NCBI RefSeq assembly: GCF_900218015.1
Contig: NZ_UFQQ01000015.1
Coordinates: 62,001 to 126,000, forward strand
Direction of reading: 5' to 3'
Origin: Rhodopseudomonas pentothenatexigens
GTDB lineage: Bacteria; Pseudomonadota; Alphaproteobacteria; Rhizobiales; Xanthobacteraceae
Length of the DNA stretch: 64,000 nt
The notes under the pieces are model-generated. The model saw nothing but the letters and a program-made list of their open reading frames with translations. It was not told the DNA's origin and did no database searches. The position numbers and the translations under genes were made by a program. The first letter of the stretch is position 1. The number at the start of each line of letters is the position of its first letter. Positions 36,599 to 44,974 of the stretch are shown in pieces.

Positions 36599-37084
36599 AT
36601 GATGACTTGGCTGGCCGAATTCTGGGGCTACGCCGACGCCGTGGTCGAGCCGGCGACGCTGCGCGACGCCCCGAAGCTCGCCGAGTTGCATGCCGCGTCG
36701 TTTCATCGCGGCTGGGACGAGCAGGAACTCGCCGACCTGCTCAGCGAGCGTAACACCCTGGTGCACCGACTAAGGGTCGGCAGGCGAATCATCGGCTTTG
36801 TTGCGTCGCGGATCGGCGCGGACGAAGCCGAAATCCTGTCTATTGCGGTCGCCGCCTCGTATCGCGGTCGCGGTCTGTCACGTGAAATGCTGCTCACTCA
36901 CCTCGGCCATCTCGCCGGCCGTGGTGTCGCCACGGCGTTTCTCGAAGTGGAAGAGAACAACCAGCCGGCCCGACGACTCTACGATCGTACCGGCTTTCAG
37001 GTGGTGGGGCGGCGCGAGCGCTACTACCGACAGCCGAACGGGGAACAATTGAACGCATTGATAATGCGTCGCGACTTGTCCTGA
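36599..37084 (+). CDS. rimI: Ribosomal protein alanine N-acetyltransferase RimI-like (GNAT)
   Basis: 161 aa GNAT. ATG at 36599 (or 36602) is used; a GTG at 36590 is equally possible. The acetyl-CoA loop is SYRGRGLSREML (RGxGLS form of RGxGxG/A) and the C-terminal NQPARRLYDRTGFQVVGRR is characteristic of RimI. It sits 22 bp after tsaB, matching the tsaB-rimI pair. Confidence 0.92.
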   Translation: MMTWLAEFWGYADAVVEPATLRDAPKLAELHAASFHRGWDEQELADLLSERNTLVHRLRVGRRIIGFVASRIGADEAEILSIAVAASYRGRGLSREMLLTHLGHLAGRGVATAFLEVEENNQPARRLYDRTGFQVVGRRERYYRQPNGEQLNALIMRRDLS

Positions 37085-37146
37085 TCGTCCCGCGGTGGCA
37101 GAACAATGCCTAAGAATGTCATTCACCAGCAAACGCGTTGACGCCG

Positions 37147-37578
37147 ATGTCAGAACCCAAGGCAACCGAAATCGAAGCCCGCTGTGCCGCCACCGGCATG
37201 CGCATGACGGAGCAGCGCCGCGTCATCGCACGTGTTCTCGCGGAGTCGCAGGATCACCCCGACGTCGAGGAGCTGTACACGCGCTGCGTCGCGATCGATG
37301 ACAAGATCTCGATCTCGACGGTGTACCGAACCGTGAAGCTGTTTGAGGACGCCGGCATCATCGAGCGCCACGACTTCCGTGAAGGCCGCGCCCGCTACGA
37401 GCAGATGCGCGACAGCCACCACGACCATCTGATCAACCTGCGCGACGGCAAGGTGATCGAATTCACCAACGAAGAGATCGAGAAGCTGCAGGCGGAGATC
37501 GCCCGCCGGCTCGGCTACAAGCTGGTCGATCATCGGCTCGAGTTGTATTGCGTACCGCTCGAAGACGAAAAGTCCTGA
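37147..37578 (+). CDS. fur: Fur family metalloregulator (Fur/Mur)
   Basis: 143 aa from ATG at 37147. Winged-helix core (MTEQRRVIARVL ... ISISTVYRTVKLFEDAGI) and the metal segment SHHDHLINLRDGKVIEF. The last Cys of the classical HHDHxxC is replaced by Asn. This tsaB-rimI-fur-HAD-miaB order and the Asn are typical of Alphaproteobacteria, where the protein responds mainly to manganese (Mur) or iron. Irr, encoded at 55.6 kb, is the main iron regulator of this group. Confidence 0.93.
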   Translation: MSEPKATEIEARCAATGMRMTEQRRVIARVLAESQDHPDVEELYTRCVAIDDKISISTVYRTVKLFEDAGIIERHDFREGRARYEQMRDSHHDHLINLRDGKVIEFTNEEIEKLQAEIARRLGYKLVDHRLELYCVPLEDEKS

Positions 37579-37607
37579 GCCGCAGCCGCTCCTGCCGCCA
37601 CCGATCC

Positions 37608-37631
37608 GCCGCGAGCCGTCCCGCTCGCGGC
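37608..37631 (+). terminator. Strong hairpin between fur and the HAD gene
   Basis: GCCGCGAGC (37608-37616) pairs perfectly with GCTCGCGGC (37623-37631) around a 6-nt loop, followed by GTTGTT. It ends 8 nt before the TTG of the HAD gene and may be a partial terminator or attenuator. Confidence 0.5.
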
Positions 37632-37639
37632 GTTGTTAG

Positions 37640-38350
37640 TTGGACTCCAAGCCGGCCGCGGATGTGACCTTCGAGCTCGTCATCTTCGATTGCGACGGCG
37701 TTCTGGTCGACAGCGAACTGATTTCCTGCCGCGTCCATGCCGAGACACTGACGCGCTTCGGCTATCCGATCACCACCGAGCAGGTCGCCGCGCGCTTTCT
37801 GGGCCGCTCGGGCCGCGAGGCGCGACGCGAAATCGAAGCCGAGCTCGGCCGGCGGTTCGCCGACGATCTCGAAACCCAATTGCTCGAAGATCTGCTGCGC
37901 AGCTTCGCCGGCACGCTGCAGCCGATTCCATTCGTGGCCGATGCGCTCGACTCGTTGAATCGGCCATTCTGCGTCGCGTCGAGCGGCACGCTGGACCGTA
38001 TCAGGGTGGCGCTGACTCATGCCGGGCTGCTCGACCGGTTCGCACCGAATCTGTTCTCGGCCGAGCAGGTCGCTCACGGAAAACCGGCCCCCGACCTTTT
38101 TCTGTACGCTGCAGCACGGATGGGCACTGCACCGGAGCGCTGCATCGTGATCGAAGACAGCGTGCCGGGAGTGACGGGGGCGGTGGCGGCGGGAATGACC
38201 GTGCTCGGTTTTCACGGCGGCAGCCATTGCGATCCTCAGGTCGCCACGCGGCTGCGCAGCGCCGGCGCCCTCCGGTGCTTCGCCGATATGCGGCAATTAA
38301 CTGAAATCATTGGCGAAATACATGAATCGACGGCGTCACCAGAGAGTTGA
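37640..38350 (+). CDS. HAD-superfamily phosphatase (beta-phosphoglucomutase/phosphoglycolate phosphatase type)
   Basis: 236 aa from a TTG at 37640; a GTG at 37664 is an alternative and neither has a clear Shine-Dalgarno. Motif I FDCDGVLVDSE (nucleophile Asp), motif II CVASSGT, motif III Lys in HGKPAPDLF, motif IV VIEDSVPGVTGAVAAGM. The cap domain (residues about 20-85) makes it a class I HAD. Substrate unknown; this gene regularly lies between fur and miaB in this group. Confidence 0.92.
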   Translation: MDSKPAADVTFELVIFDCDGVLVDSELISCRVHAETLTRFGYPITTEQVAARFLGRSGREARREIEAELGRRFADDLETQLLEDLLRSFAGTLQPIPFVADALDSLNRPFCVASSGTLDRIRVALTHAGLLDRFAPNLFSAEQVAHGKPAPDLFLYAAARMGTAPERCIVIEDSVPGVTGAVAAGMTVLGFHGGSHCDPQVATRLRSAGALRCFADMRQLTEIIGEIHESTASPES

Positions 38351-38439
38351 CCGGGCGCCGGCTGGATTTCGGCGGGTTTCGCCTATAAGTCAGCAGCGCG
38401 CGCCAGACGCGCATTTTTTGTTCCGGGCTCCCGCACACG

Positions 38440-39831
38440 ATGTCTCCGCCGCGCAAGCTGCACATCAAGTCATACGGCTGTCAGATGAATGTCTACGATG
38501 CCCAGCGCATGGTGGATGCGCTGACGCCGGAAGGCTTCGTCGAGACGGCGAACGTGGACGATGCCGATCTGGTGATCCTGAACACCTGCCACATTCGCGA
38601 AAAGGCGTCCGAGAAGGTCTATTCCGAGCTCGGCCGGCTGCGCGTCGCCCGCGACGAGGCTGCCAGCCACGGCCGGCGGATGCAGATTGCGGTCGCGGGC
38701 TGCGTGGCGCAGGCGGAGGGCGAGGAGATCATCCGCCGTGCGCCGGTAGTCGACGTCGTGGTGGGCCCGCAGAGCTATCATAACCTGCCGCAATTGCTGG
38801 CGCGGGCGGACCGCGACGGCCGCGCGCTGGAGACCGAGTTCCCGATCGACGACAAATTCGGCGTGCTGCCGCAACCGGCACCGGACGCCATCCGCGCCCG
38901 CGGAATTTCGGCATTCGTCACTGCCCAGGAAGGCTGCGACAAATTCTGCACCTTCTGCGTGGTGCCCTACACCCGCGGCGCCGAGATGTCGCGTCCGGTG
39001 GCGGCGATCGTCGAGGACGTCAAACGGCTCGCCGAGAACGGCGTCCGCGAAATCACGCTGATCGGTCAGAACGTCAATGCTTATCACGGCGACGGGCCGG
39101 ACGGGCGCGCCTGGTCGCTCGGGCGCCTGGTGCGGCGACTGGCCGAGATTCCGGGGATCGTCCGGCTGCGCTACTCGACCAGCCATCCGAACGACGTCGA
39201 CGAGGACCTGCTCGCCGCGCACCGGGATCTGCCGGCACTGATGCCGTTCGTGCATCTGCCGGTGCAGTCCGGCTCGGACCGGATCCTGGCGGCGATGAAC
39301 CGCAAGCACACCGCCGACGATTATCGCCGCGTGATCGACCGGTTCCGGTCTGCTTCCGCAGTGATCGCTTTCTCGTCGGACTTCATCGTCGGTTTCCCGG
39401 GTGAAACCGAACGCGATTTTTCCGCGACTCTCGCGCTTGTCGCACAAATCGGCTACGCTGGGGCGTATTCGTTCAAATACTCCCCGCGGCCCGGCACGCC
39501 CGCGGCGGACATGCCGGAGATGGTGCCTGCAGCGGTCATGGACGAGCGGTTGGAGCGGCTCCAGCAATTGATCGACCAGCAGCAATCGGCCTTCAACAAG
39601 GCCGCGATCGGCCGGACCGTGGAGGTCCTGTTCGAGCGCGCCGGCCGCAAGCCCGGCCAGATCGTCGGCCGCACCGCTTATCTGCAGCCCGCCCATGTGA
39701 TGGCGCCCGACAGCATCATCGGACAGGTGCTGCCGGTCCGCGTCGACAGCCTCGAACGCTACAGCCTGCTCGGCGAACTCGCATCCGCAACCTCCCGGCC
39801 GGCCGATGCGATGGCCGCCACAGGAGCCTGA
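38440..39831 (+). CDS. miaB: tRNA-2-methylthio-N6-dimethylallyladenosine synthase MiaB
   Basis: 463 aa radical-SAM methylthiotransferase for i6A37 tRNAs. N-terminal cluster Cys are Cys14 (YGCQMN), Cys50 (NTCHIRE) and Cys88 (AGCVAQ); the radical SAM motif is Cys166, Cys170, Cys173 ([10 protein letters not shown]). A TRAM domain occupies about residues 385-450. Complete. It leads the run miaB-phoH-ybeY-corC-lnt. Confidence 0.97.
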   Translation: MSPPRKLHIKSYGCQMNVYDAQRMVDALTPEGFVETANVDDADLVILNTCHIREKASEKVYSELGRLRVARDEAASHGRRMQIAVAGCVAQAEGEEIIRRAPVVDVVVGPQSYHNLPQLLARADRDGRALETEFPIDDKFGVLPQPAPDAIRARGISAFVTAQEGCDKFCTFCVVPYTRGAEMSRPVAAIVEDVKRLAENGVREITLIGQNVNAYHGDGPDGRAWSLGRLVRRLAEIPGIVRLRYSTSHPNDVDEDLLAAHRDLPALMPFVHLPVQSGSDRILAAMNRKHTADDYRRVIDRFRSASAVIAFSSDFIVGFPGETERDFSATLALVAQIGYAGAYSFKYSPRPGTPAADMPEMVPAAVMDERLERLQQLIDQQQSAFNKAAIGRTVEVLFERAGRKPGQIVGRTAYLQPAHVMAPDSIIGQVLPVRVDSLERYSLLGELASATSRPADAMAATGA

Positions 39832-39837
39832 GCCCCC

Positions 39838-40896
39838 TTGGTCAAAAGCGCACCGGAATCGTCTTCGTTCGTTTCCCGCCGCAAACCCGATCGCGACAGC
39901 TTGAACCCGCCTGAAACCCAGGTCGTCATCGATTTCGACGACAACCGTGCCGCCTCCGCTCTGGTCGGTCCCTACGGCCAGAACCTCGCTCAGATCGAGC
40001 GCAGGCTCAGCGTGGTGGTGGATTCGCGCGGCAACCACATCACCATCGGCGGCTCGCGCGAGGGCTGCGACGCAGCGCGGCGCGTGCTGGAAACGCTGTA
40101 TGCCCAGGCAGTGTCGGGCCACGATCTGGTGCAGGGCGACGTCGAAGGCGCGATCCGCGCCGTGATCGCCCAGGGCTCGCTGTTCGAATTCGACACCAAG
40201 CAGCCGTCTGCCACCGCGTTCGAGGCGATCAACCTGCGCAAGCGCCCGGTCCGCGCCCGCACCGCCGCGCAGGACTCCTACATCCGCGCGCTGAAGCGCC
40301 ACGAGCTGGTGTTTGGCGTCGGCCCGGCCGGCACCGGCAAGACCTGGCTGGCGGTGGCGCATGCGGCGCAGCTGTTCGAGCGCAAGGAAGTCGACCGCAT
40401 CATCCTGTCGCGGCCCGCGGTCGAAGCCGGCGAACGGCTCGGCTTTCTGCCCGGCGATCTGCGCGAGAAGGTCGATCCTTACTTACGGCCGATCTACGAC
40501 GCGCTGTACGATCTGATGGATGCGCGAATCGTCGAACGCGCGCTGCAGTCCGGCGAAATCGAGATCGCGCCGCTGGCGTTCATGCGCGGCCGCACCCTGA
40601 CCAATGCGGCGATCATCCTCGACGAGGCGCAGAACACCACGTCGATGCAGATGAAAATGTTTCTCACCAGGCTCGGCGAGAACAGCCGGATGATCATCAC
40701 CGGCGATCCCAGCCAGGTCGACCTGCCGAACGGCCAGACTTCCGGGCTGTCCGAAGCGGTCCGGCTGTTGTCCGGGGTCGAAGGCATTGCCCAGGTACAG
40801 TTCAGAGCCGAGGATGTGATCCGCCACGAACTGGTTGCGCGGATCGTCGCCGCCTACGAAGGAGCGCCGCAACCGCCGGCGAATGGTAAGTCGTGA
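39838..40896 (+). CDS. ybeZ: PhoH family ATPase (YbeZ)
   Basis: 352 aa starting at the TTG at 39838 (AGGAG 12 nt upstream), 6 bp after miaB. Nucleotide-binding PhoH domain: Walker A VGPAGTGKTWLAV, Walker B IILDEAQNTT, and MIITGDPSQVDLP. The N-terminal part (VIDFDDNRAASALVGPYGQN) has a KH-like look. It is thought to act with YbeY in RNA and ribosome quality control. The ybeY gene follows. Confidence 0.95.
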   Translation: MVKSAPESSSFVSRRKPDRDSLNPPETQVVIDFDDNRAASALVGPYGQNLAQIERRLSVVVDSRGNHITIGGSREGCDAARRVLETLYAQAVSGHDLVQGDVEGAIRAVIAQGSLFEFDTKQPSATAFEAINLRKRPVRARTAAQDSYIRALKRHELVFGVGPAGTGKTWLAVAHAAQLFERKEVDRIILSRPAVEAGERLGFLPGDLREKVDPYLRPIYDALYDLMDARIVERALQSGEIEIAPLAFMRGRTLTNAAIILDEAQNTTSMQMKMFLTRLGENSRMIITGDPSQVDLPNGQTSGLSEAVRLLSGVEGIAQVQFRAEDVIRHELVARIVAAYEGAPQPPANGKS

Positions 40897-40964
40897 TGTC
40901 GCAGCCCCGCCCTGGGCGTCGCCCTGATTGCAACGGGGCGGCCCCAGGAAGTAATTTTGCTCCG

Positions 40965-41468
40965 ATGACCCGCACCGCTCGTCCCTTCACCGAAGTCGTT
41001 ATCGAAGCCGATTGCTGGCAGGCCGAGGCATCGGCCGAAGCAACCGTGCTGCGCGCGATCGAAACCGCCGCCGATGCGATCGATGCCGATACCGGCGGCG
41101 CCGAGCTGGCGGTGATGCTGACCGACGACGATCACATCCGTCTGCTGAATGCCTCGTTCCGCGGCAAGGACAAGCCGACCAACGTGCTGTCGTTTCCGGC
41201 CGCACAACCCGAGGCGCAGGCGGCTGGCGCGCCGAAGATGCTCGGCGACATCGCGATCGCGTACCAGACCGTCCGCCGCGAGGCCGACGACGAAGGCAAA
41301 TCGTTCGATCACCACCTCAGTCACCTCGCCGTACACGGCTTCCTGCATCTGGTCGGCTACGACCACGAAACCGATCAGGAAGCCGACGAGATGGAAGACG
41401 CCGAGCGCGCAATTCTGGCGCGGCTCGGGATTCCGGATCCGTATGCCGGCCAGGATCGGGTGAGCTGA
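40965..41468 (+). CDS. ybeY: Endoribonuclease YbeY, rRNA maturation factor
   Basis: 167 aa from ATG at 40965, with AGGA 15 nt upstream; an in-frame ATG at 40896 overlapping the phoH stop (TGATG) would add 23 low-quality residues. The metal motif HGFLHLVGYDHE (HGxLHLxGYDH) is complete, as is DDDHIRLLNASFRGKDKPTN. Processes 16S rRNA 3' ends. Two bp before the CorC gene. Confidence 0.95.
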   Translation: MTRTARPFTEVVIEADCWQAEASAEATVLRAIETAADAIDADTGGAELAVMLTDDDHIRLLNASFRGKDKPTNVLSFPAAQPEAQAAGAPKMLGDIAIAYQTVRREADDEGKSFDHHLSHLAVHGFLHLVGYDHETDQEADEMEDAERAILARLGIPDPYAGQDRVS

Positions 41469-41469
41469 C

Positions 41470-42612
41470 ATGCCCGACGGCGACAGATCGCAGACCGGTT
41501 CGCAAGCCTCGTTGCCGGACTCCGCGCGCAACCAATTGCCCGCGGTCGTGCATCAGGGCGAAGTGCTGCAGCCGCACGGCACCAACTGGCTGATCCGCGC
41601 GATCCGTTCGCTGTTCGGCTGGAAGCCCGGCTCGGTACGCGACGATCTGCAGGTCGTGCTCGACACCAGCCGGCCCGACGATACCGGCTTCTCGACGCTC
41701 GAGCGCACGATGCTGCGCAACATCCTCGGGCTGCACGATCGCCGCATCGCCGACGTGATGGTGCACCGCGCCGACATCGTCGCGATCAAGCAGGACATTC
41801 AGCTCGGCGAACTGCTCAGCCTGTTTCAGGACGCGGCGCATTCGCGGCTGGTCGTCTACAACGAGACGCTCGATGATCCGGTCGGCATCGTCCACATCCG
41901 CGATCTCGTGGCGTTCATGACCGCCAAGGCCAAGGTGCCGCCGGCCACCGTCGCCAAGCGCAAGAAGGCGTTGCCGGCCGGGCTCGATCTACGCGCCATC
42001 GATCTGAAGATGCCGCTGACCGAAACCGGCATCATCCGCAAGCTGCTGTACGTGCCACCGTCGATGCGCGCCATCGATCTGCTCGCGCAGATGCAGGCGG
42101 CGCGTATCCATCTGGCGCTGGTGGTCGACGAGTACGGCGGCACCGACGGGCTGGTATCGATCGAGGACATCGTCGAACAGATCGTCGGCGAGATCGACGA
42201 CGAACACGACTCCACCGAACCACCGGCGATCGTCCGCCAGGCCGACGGCTCGTTCATCGCCGACGCGAAGGCCAGCCTTGAGGACGTCCGGGCGATGATC
42301 GGTGATCAATTCGTCACCGGCGAGGCCGGCGAAGACGTCGAGACGCTCGGCGGCTATCTCGTCAACCACGTCGGCCGGCTGCCGGTGCGCGGTGAAGTGA
42401 TCGCCGGACCCGGTACGTTCGAATTCGAAGTGCTCGACGCCGATCCACGGCGCGTGAAGCGGCTCCGGATCGGCCCGCGCAAGGAGCGCCCGGCGCCGCG
42501 CACGCGCGACAGCCGGCGCCGCGAACCGTCGCCGGATTCGGCCGCCTCCGCGGTGGATGGAACCGGCTCCAATCCTCCTTCATCGGCCGGCGACGGGACC
42601 GGTTCGCCGTGA
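41470..42612 (+). CDS. corC: CorC/HlyC family CBS-domain protein (YbeX-like)
   Basis: 380 aa. Residues about 70-200 contain two CBS motifs (VMVHRADIVAIKQDIQLGEL and RLVVYNETLDDPVGIVHIRD); after DEYGGTDGLVSIEDIVEQIVG comes the CorC_HlyC domain to about 340. There are no obvious membrane helices, as in E. coli CorC/YbeX. The last 45 residues are low-complexity with two DGTGS repeats. YbeX has been linked to magnesium efflux and ribosome biogenesis. The stop overlaps lnt. Confidence 0.93.
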   Translation: MPDGDRSQTGSQASLPDSARNQLPAVVHQGEVLQPHGTNWLIRAIRSLFGWKPGSVRDDLQVVLDTSRPDDTGFSTLERTMLRNILGLHDRRIADVMVHRADIVAIKQDIQLGELLSLFQDAAHSRLVVYNETLDDPVGIVHIRDLVAFMTAKAKVPPATVAKRKKALPAGLDLRAIDLKMPLTETGIIRKLLYVPPSMRAIDLLAQMQAARIHLALVVDEYGGTDGLVSIEDIVEQIVGEIDDEHDSTEPPAIVRQADGSFIADAKASLEDVRAMIGDQFVTGEAGEDVETLGGYLVNHVGRLPVRGEVIAGPGTFEFEVLDADPRRVKRLRIGPRKERPAPRTRDSRRREPSPDSAASAVDGTGSNPPSSAGDGTGSP

Positions 42613-44219
42613 ACCGTCGGGGTGTTCTGAACCGGATCGCCTCGGGCATCATCCTGGCGTGGGGCTGGAAGCGTGCGGCGATCGCGCTGGTGGCCGGCGC
42701 GCTGTCCTCGCTGGCGATGGCGCCGTTCAACGTCTGGCCCATCCTGTTCGTCACCTTCCCGGTCGCGGTATGGCTGATCGACGGCGCGGCGGCCGGCAAG
42801 CGGCGCGGCGTGCCGGCTGCTGCGATGGCCGGCTGGTGGTTCGGCTTCGGCTATTTCGTCCCCGGCCTGTATTGGATCGGCTACGCATTTCTGGTCGACG
42901 CCGACACCTTCGGCTGGCTGCTGCCGGTCGCGGTATGTGGGCTGCCGGCCTATCTGGCACTGTTCACCGCGCTCGGTTTCGCATTGGCGCGGCTGCTGTG
43001 GCGCCCCGACAGTCTGCGCGTGCTGTCGCTCGCCCTCGGCCTGACGATCAGTGAATGGCTGCGGGGTCATTTGCTGACCGGCTTCCCCTGGAATGCCTTC
43101 GGCTACGCGCTGACTGAACCGCTGGCGCTGGCGCAGAGCATCTCGCTGATCGGGATCTGGGGCCTGACGCTGCTGGCGGTGGCGATCTTCGCCTCACCCG
43201 CGGTGCTGGCCGATGGCGGCATCGAGGCGCGTCAGCGGTGGGCCGCGCCTGTGGCCGCGCTGGCAGTCCTGGCCGTCATGGCGGTTTATGGCGGCATTCG
43301 ACTCAAATTGTCGCCGACCAAGCTGGTCGACAATGTCCGGCTGCGGATCATGCAGCCCAACCTGCCGCAGGACGCCCGCTTCAACTATTCCGCCAAAGCG
43401 GACGTGATGCAGAAATACCTGTCGTTGTCGGACCGCTCGACCGGACCGAAGTCGACCGGTGTGCGCGACGTATCGCTGCTGATCTGGCCGGAATCGGCGT
43501 TTCCGTTCTTCCTGACGCGTGAAGCGGACGCGATGGCGCAGATCGCCGATCTGCTTCCGAAGGGTACGATTCTTCTGACCGGAGCAGTCCGGCCTCCGGA
43601 GTTACCGCCCGGCCGCCGAATTACCCGCGCCTACAATTCGATCTATGCGATCGACGATGATGGCAGCATTCTGGCGGTCTACGACAAACTGCATCTGGTC
43701 CCATTCGGCGAATTTCTGCCGTACCAGAATCTGATGGAGAAGCTCGGCTTCGTCCAGCTCACCAAGGTGCAGGGCGGATTTTTGTCCGGCGTCGCACGCC
43801 GCAATCTGGACCTTCCCAATGCGCCCCCGGTGCTGCCGCTGATCTGCTACGAGGCGATCTTTCCCGACGAGATCGCGATCGGCAACAACCGTCCCGGCTG
43901 GATGCTGAATCTCACAAACGACGGCTGGTTCGGCATATCCAGCGGTCCGTACCAACATCTGCAGCAGGCGCGGATGCGCGCGGTCGAGCAGGGCCTGCCC
44001 CTCGTTCGCGCAGCGAACACCGGCATTTCGGCGGTCATCGACCCGCTCGGTCGCGTGGTTGCGGAGCTCGGGCTCGGTGTCGAAGGGGTGCTGGATTCGG
44101 GGCTGCCGACGCCGGTCTCGCCGACCGTCTATGCGCGGGTCGGCGAGCTTCCCGCGGCCGTGCTGGTTGCGTTAGTGATGATGCTTGTACTATTACGAAA
44201 GCGCCAGCCGGGCTCGTGA
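42609..44219 (+). CDS. lnt: Apolipoprotein N-acyltransferase
   Basis: 536 aa, starts at a GTG overlapping the corC stop (GTGA). About six N-terminal hydrophobic segments (first IASGIILAWGWKRAAIALVAGA) and a C-terminal nitrilase domain with the catalytic triad: Glu in LIWPESAFPFFL, Lys in AVYDKLHLVPFGEF, Cys in PLICYEAIFPDE. Adds the third acyl chain to lipoproteins; the M48 lipoprotein in this window would be a client. Confidence 0.97.
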   Translation: MNRRGVLNRIASGIILAWGWKRAAIALVAGALSSLAMAPFNVWPILFVTFPVAVWLIDGAAAGKRRGVPAAAMAGWWFGFGYFVPGLYWIGYAFLVDADTFGWLLPVAVCGLPAYLALFTALGFALARLLWRPDSLRVLSLALGLTISEWLRGHLLTGFPWNAFGYALTEPLALAQSISLIGIWGLTLLAVAIFASPAVLADGGIEARQRWAAPVAALAVLAVMAVYGGIRLKLSPTKLVDNVRLRIMQPNLPQDARFNYSAKADVMQKYLSLSDRSTGPKSTGVRDVSLLIWPESAFPFFLTREADAMAQIADLLPKGTILLTGAVRPPELPPGRRITRAYNSIYAIDDDGSILAVYDKLHLVPFGEFLPYQNLMEKLGFVQLTKVQGGFLSGVARRNLDLPNAPPVLPLICYEAIFPDEIAIGNNRPGWMLNLTNDGWFGISSGPYQHLQQARMRAVEQGLPLVRAANTGISAVIDPLGRVVAELGLGVEGVLDSGLPTPVSPTVYARVGELPAAVLVALVMMLVLLRKRQPGS

Positions 44220-44358
44220 TAATACGCGACTCAGCGACGCAACCAGAGATTAAGTTGGAGAAAATTCGCACTCGTAGAGCCGGCGAATTTCTCTCGGCGT
44301 AAATTAACGCCGAATCCGCGTCGGATTCCAAAGACATTTGACGACTCCGATATTTGAG

Positions 44359-44397
44359 GCGTATTCCAACCCTCATACGCTAACTGTTGGCGTATGC
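44359..44397. promoter_or_regulatory. Three GCGTAT half-sites before the Xre gene (possible operator)
   Basis: GCGTAT occurs at 44360-44365 and 44391-44396 on the plus strand and at 44376-44381 on the minus strand. CATACGC (44375-44381) and GCGTATG (44391-44397) form an inverted repeat that also includes AAC/GTT inside. The site is 23 bp before the Xre start and lies where an autoregulator would bind. The 200-bp region is AT-rich compared with its surroundings. Confidence 0.55.
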
Positions 44398-44419
44398 ACG
44401 TGCCTGAGGAGTGAGTGAG

Positions 44420-44839
44420 ATGTCGACTAAAGCGCCCAATCCTGTTGACAAATACGTCGGCAGCCGTGTGCGCATGCGACGCATCATGCTGGGCATGAGT
44501 CAGGAAAAACTCGGCGAAGCGCTGGGTCTGACTTTTCAGCAAGTGCAGAAATACGAAAAGGGCACCAACCGCGTCGGCGCCAGCCGCATTCAGCAGATCG
44601 CTGAAGTCCTGCAGGTCCCGGTGTCCTTCTTGTTCGAAGGCGGCCCGAGCGGCGGCCTCGCCAACGGCAACGGCTTCAGTGAGGCGCCGTCGCCCTCATA
44701 CGTGTCCGACTTCCTCGCGACTTCCGAAGGTCTGGCGCTTACCCGCGCCTTCACCAAGATCACCGATGCCAAGCTCCGTCGCAGCATCGTCGATCTCGTC
44801 GAACGGATCGCCGCACGCGAAGCGGACGAGACCAACTGA
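44420..44839 (+). CDS. Helix-turn-helix Xre-family transcriptional regulator
   Basis: 139 aa from ATG at 44420 (GAGGAGTGAGTGAG upstream); a GTG at 44411 is possible. Residues about 15-70 are a Cro/CI HTH (MRRIMLGMSQEKLGEALGLTFQQVQKYEKG, shortened here: MSQEKLGEALGL, then the recognition helix TFQQVQKYEKG). The remainder is short and without a ligand domain. This very conserved Rhizobiales regulator usually sits between lnt and metK/trmB. Here it has its own strong terminator. Confidence 0.92.
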   Translation: MSTKAPNPVDKYVGSRVRMRRIMLGMSQEKLGEALGLTFQQVQKYEKGTNRVGASRIQQIAEVLQVPVSFLFEGGPSGGLANGNGFSEAPSPSYVSDFLATSEGLALTRAFTKITDAKLRRSIVDLVERIAAREADETN

Positions 44840-44858
44840 TCGATCGGCCTTCGTCGCG

Positions 44859-44901
44859 CCGGCTTCCGCTGTGATAGCTTCTCGAGGCGAGGCCGGTTTT
44901 T
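44859..44901 (+). terminator. Rho-independent terminator after the Xre gene
   Basis: CCGGCTTC (44859-44866) pairs with GAGGCCGG (44889-44896, one G-T), followed by five Ts ending at 44901. It closes the Xre transcript before trmB. Confidence 0.7.
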
Positions 44902-44974
44902 CGTTCACGGTCTGACAATGGCAGTCCTGTCTTCGGCAGGACACCGGCCGAGGAAGCATGAGCGCCGTCGCTTG

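Noticed and set aside
44840-44974. SAM riboswitch before trmB or a lost metK
   Set aside because: No SAM-II-like pairing or metK fragment is recognisable; only a terminator and a 6-bp hairpin are seen.
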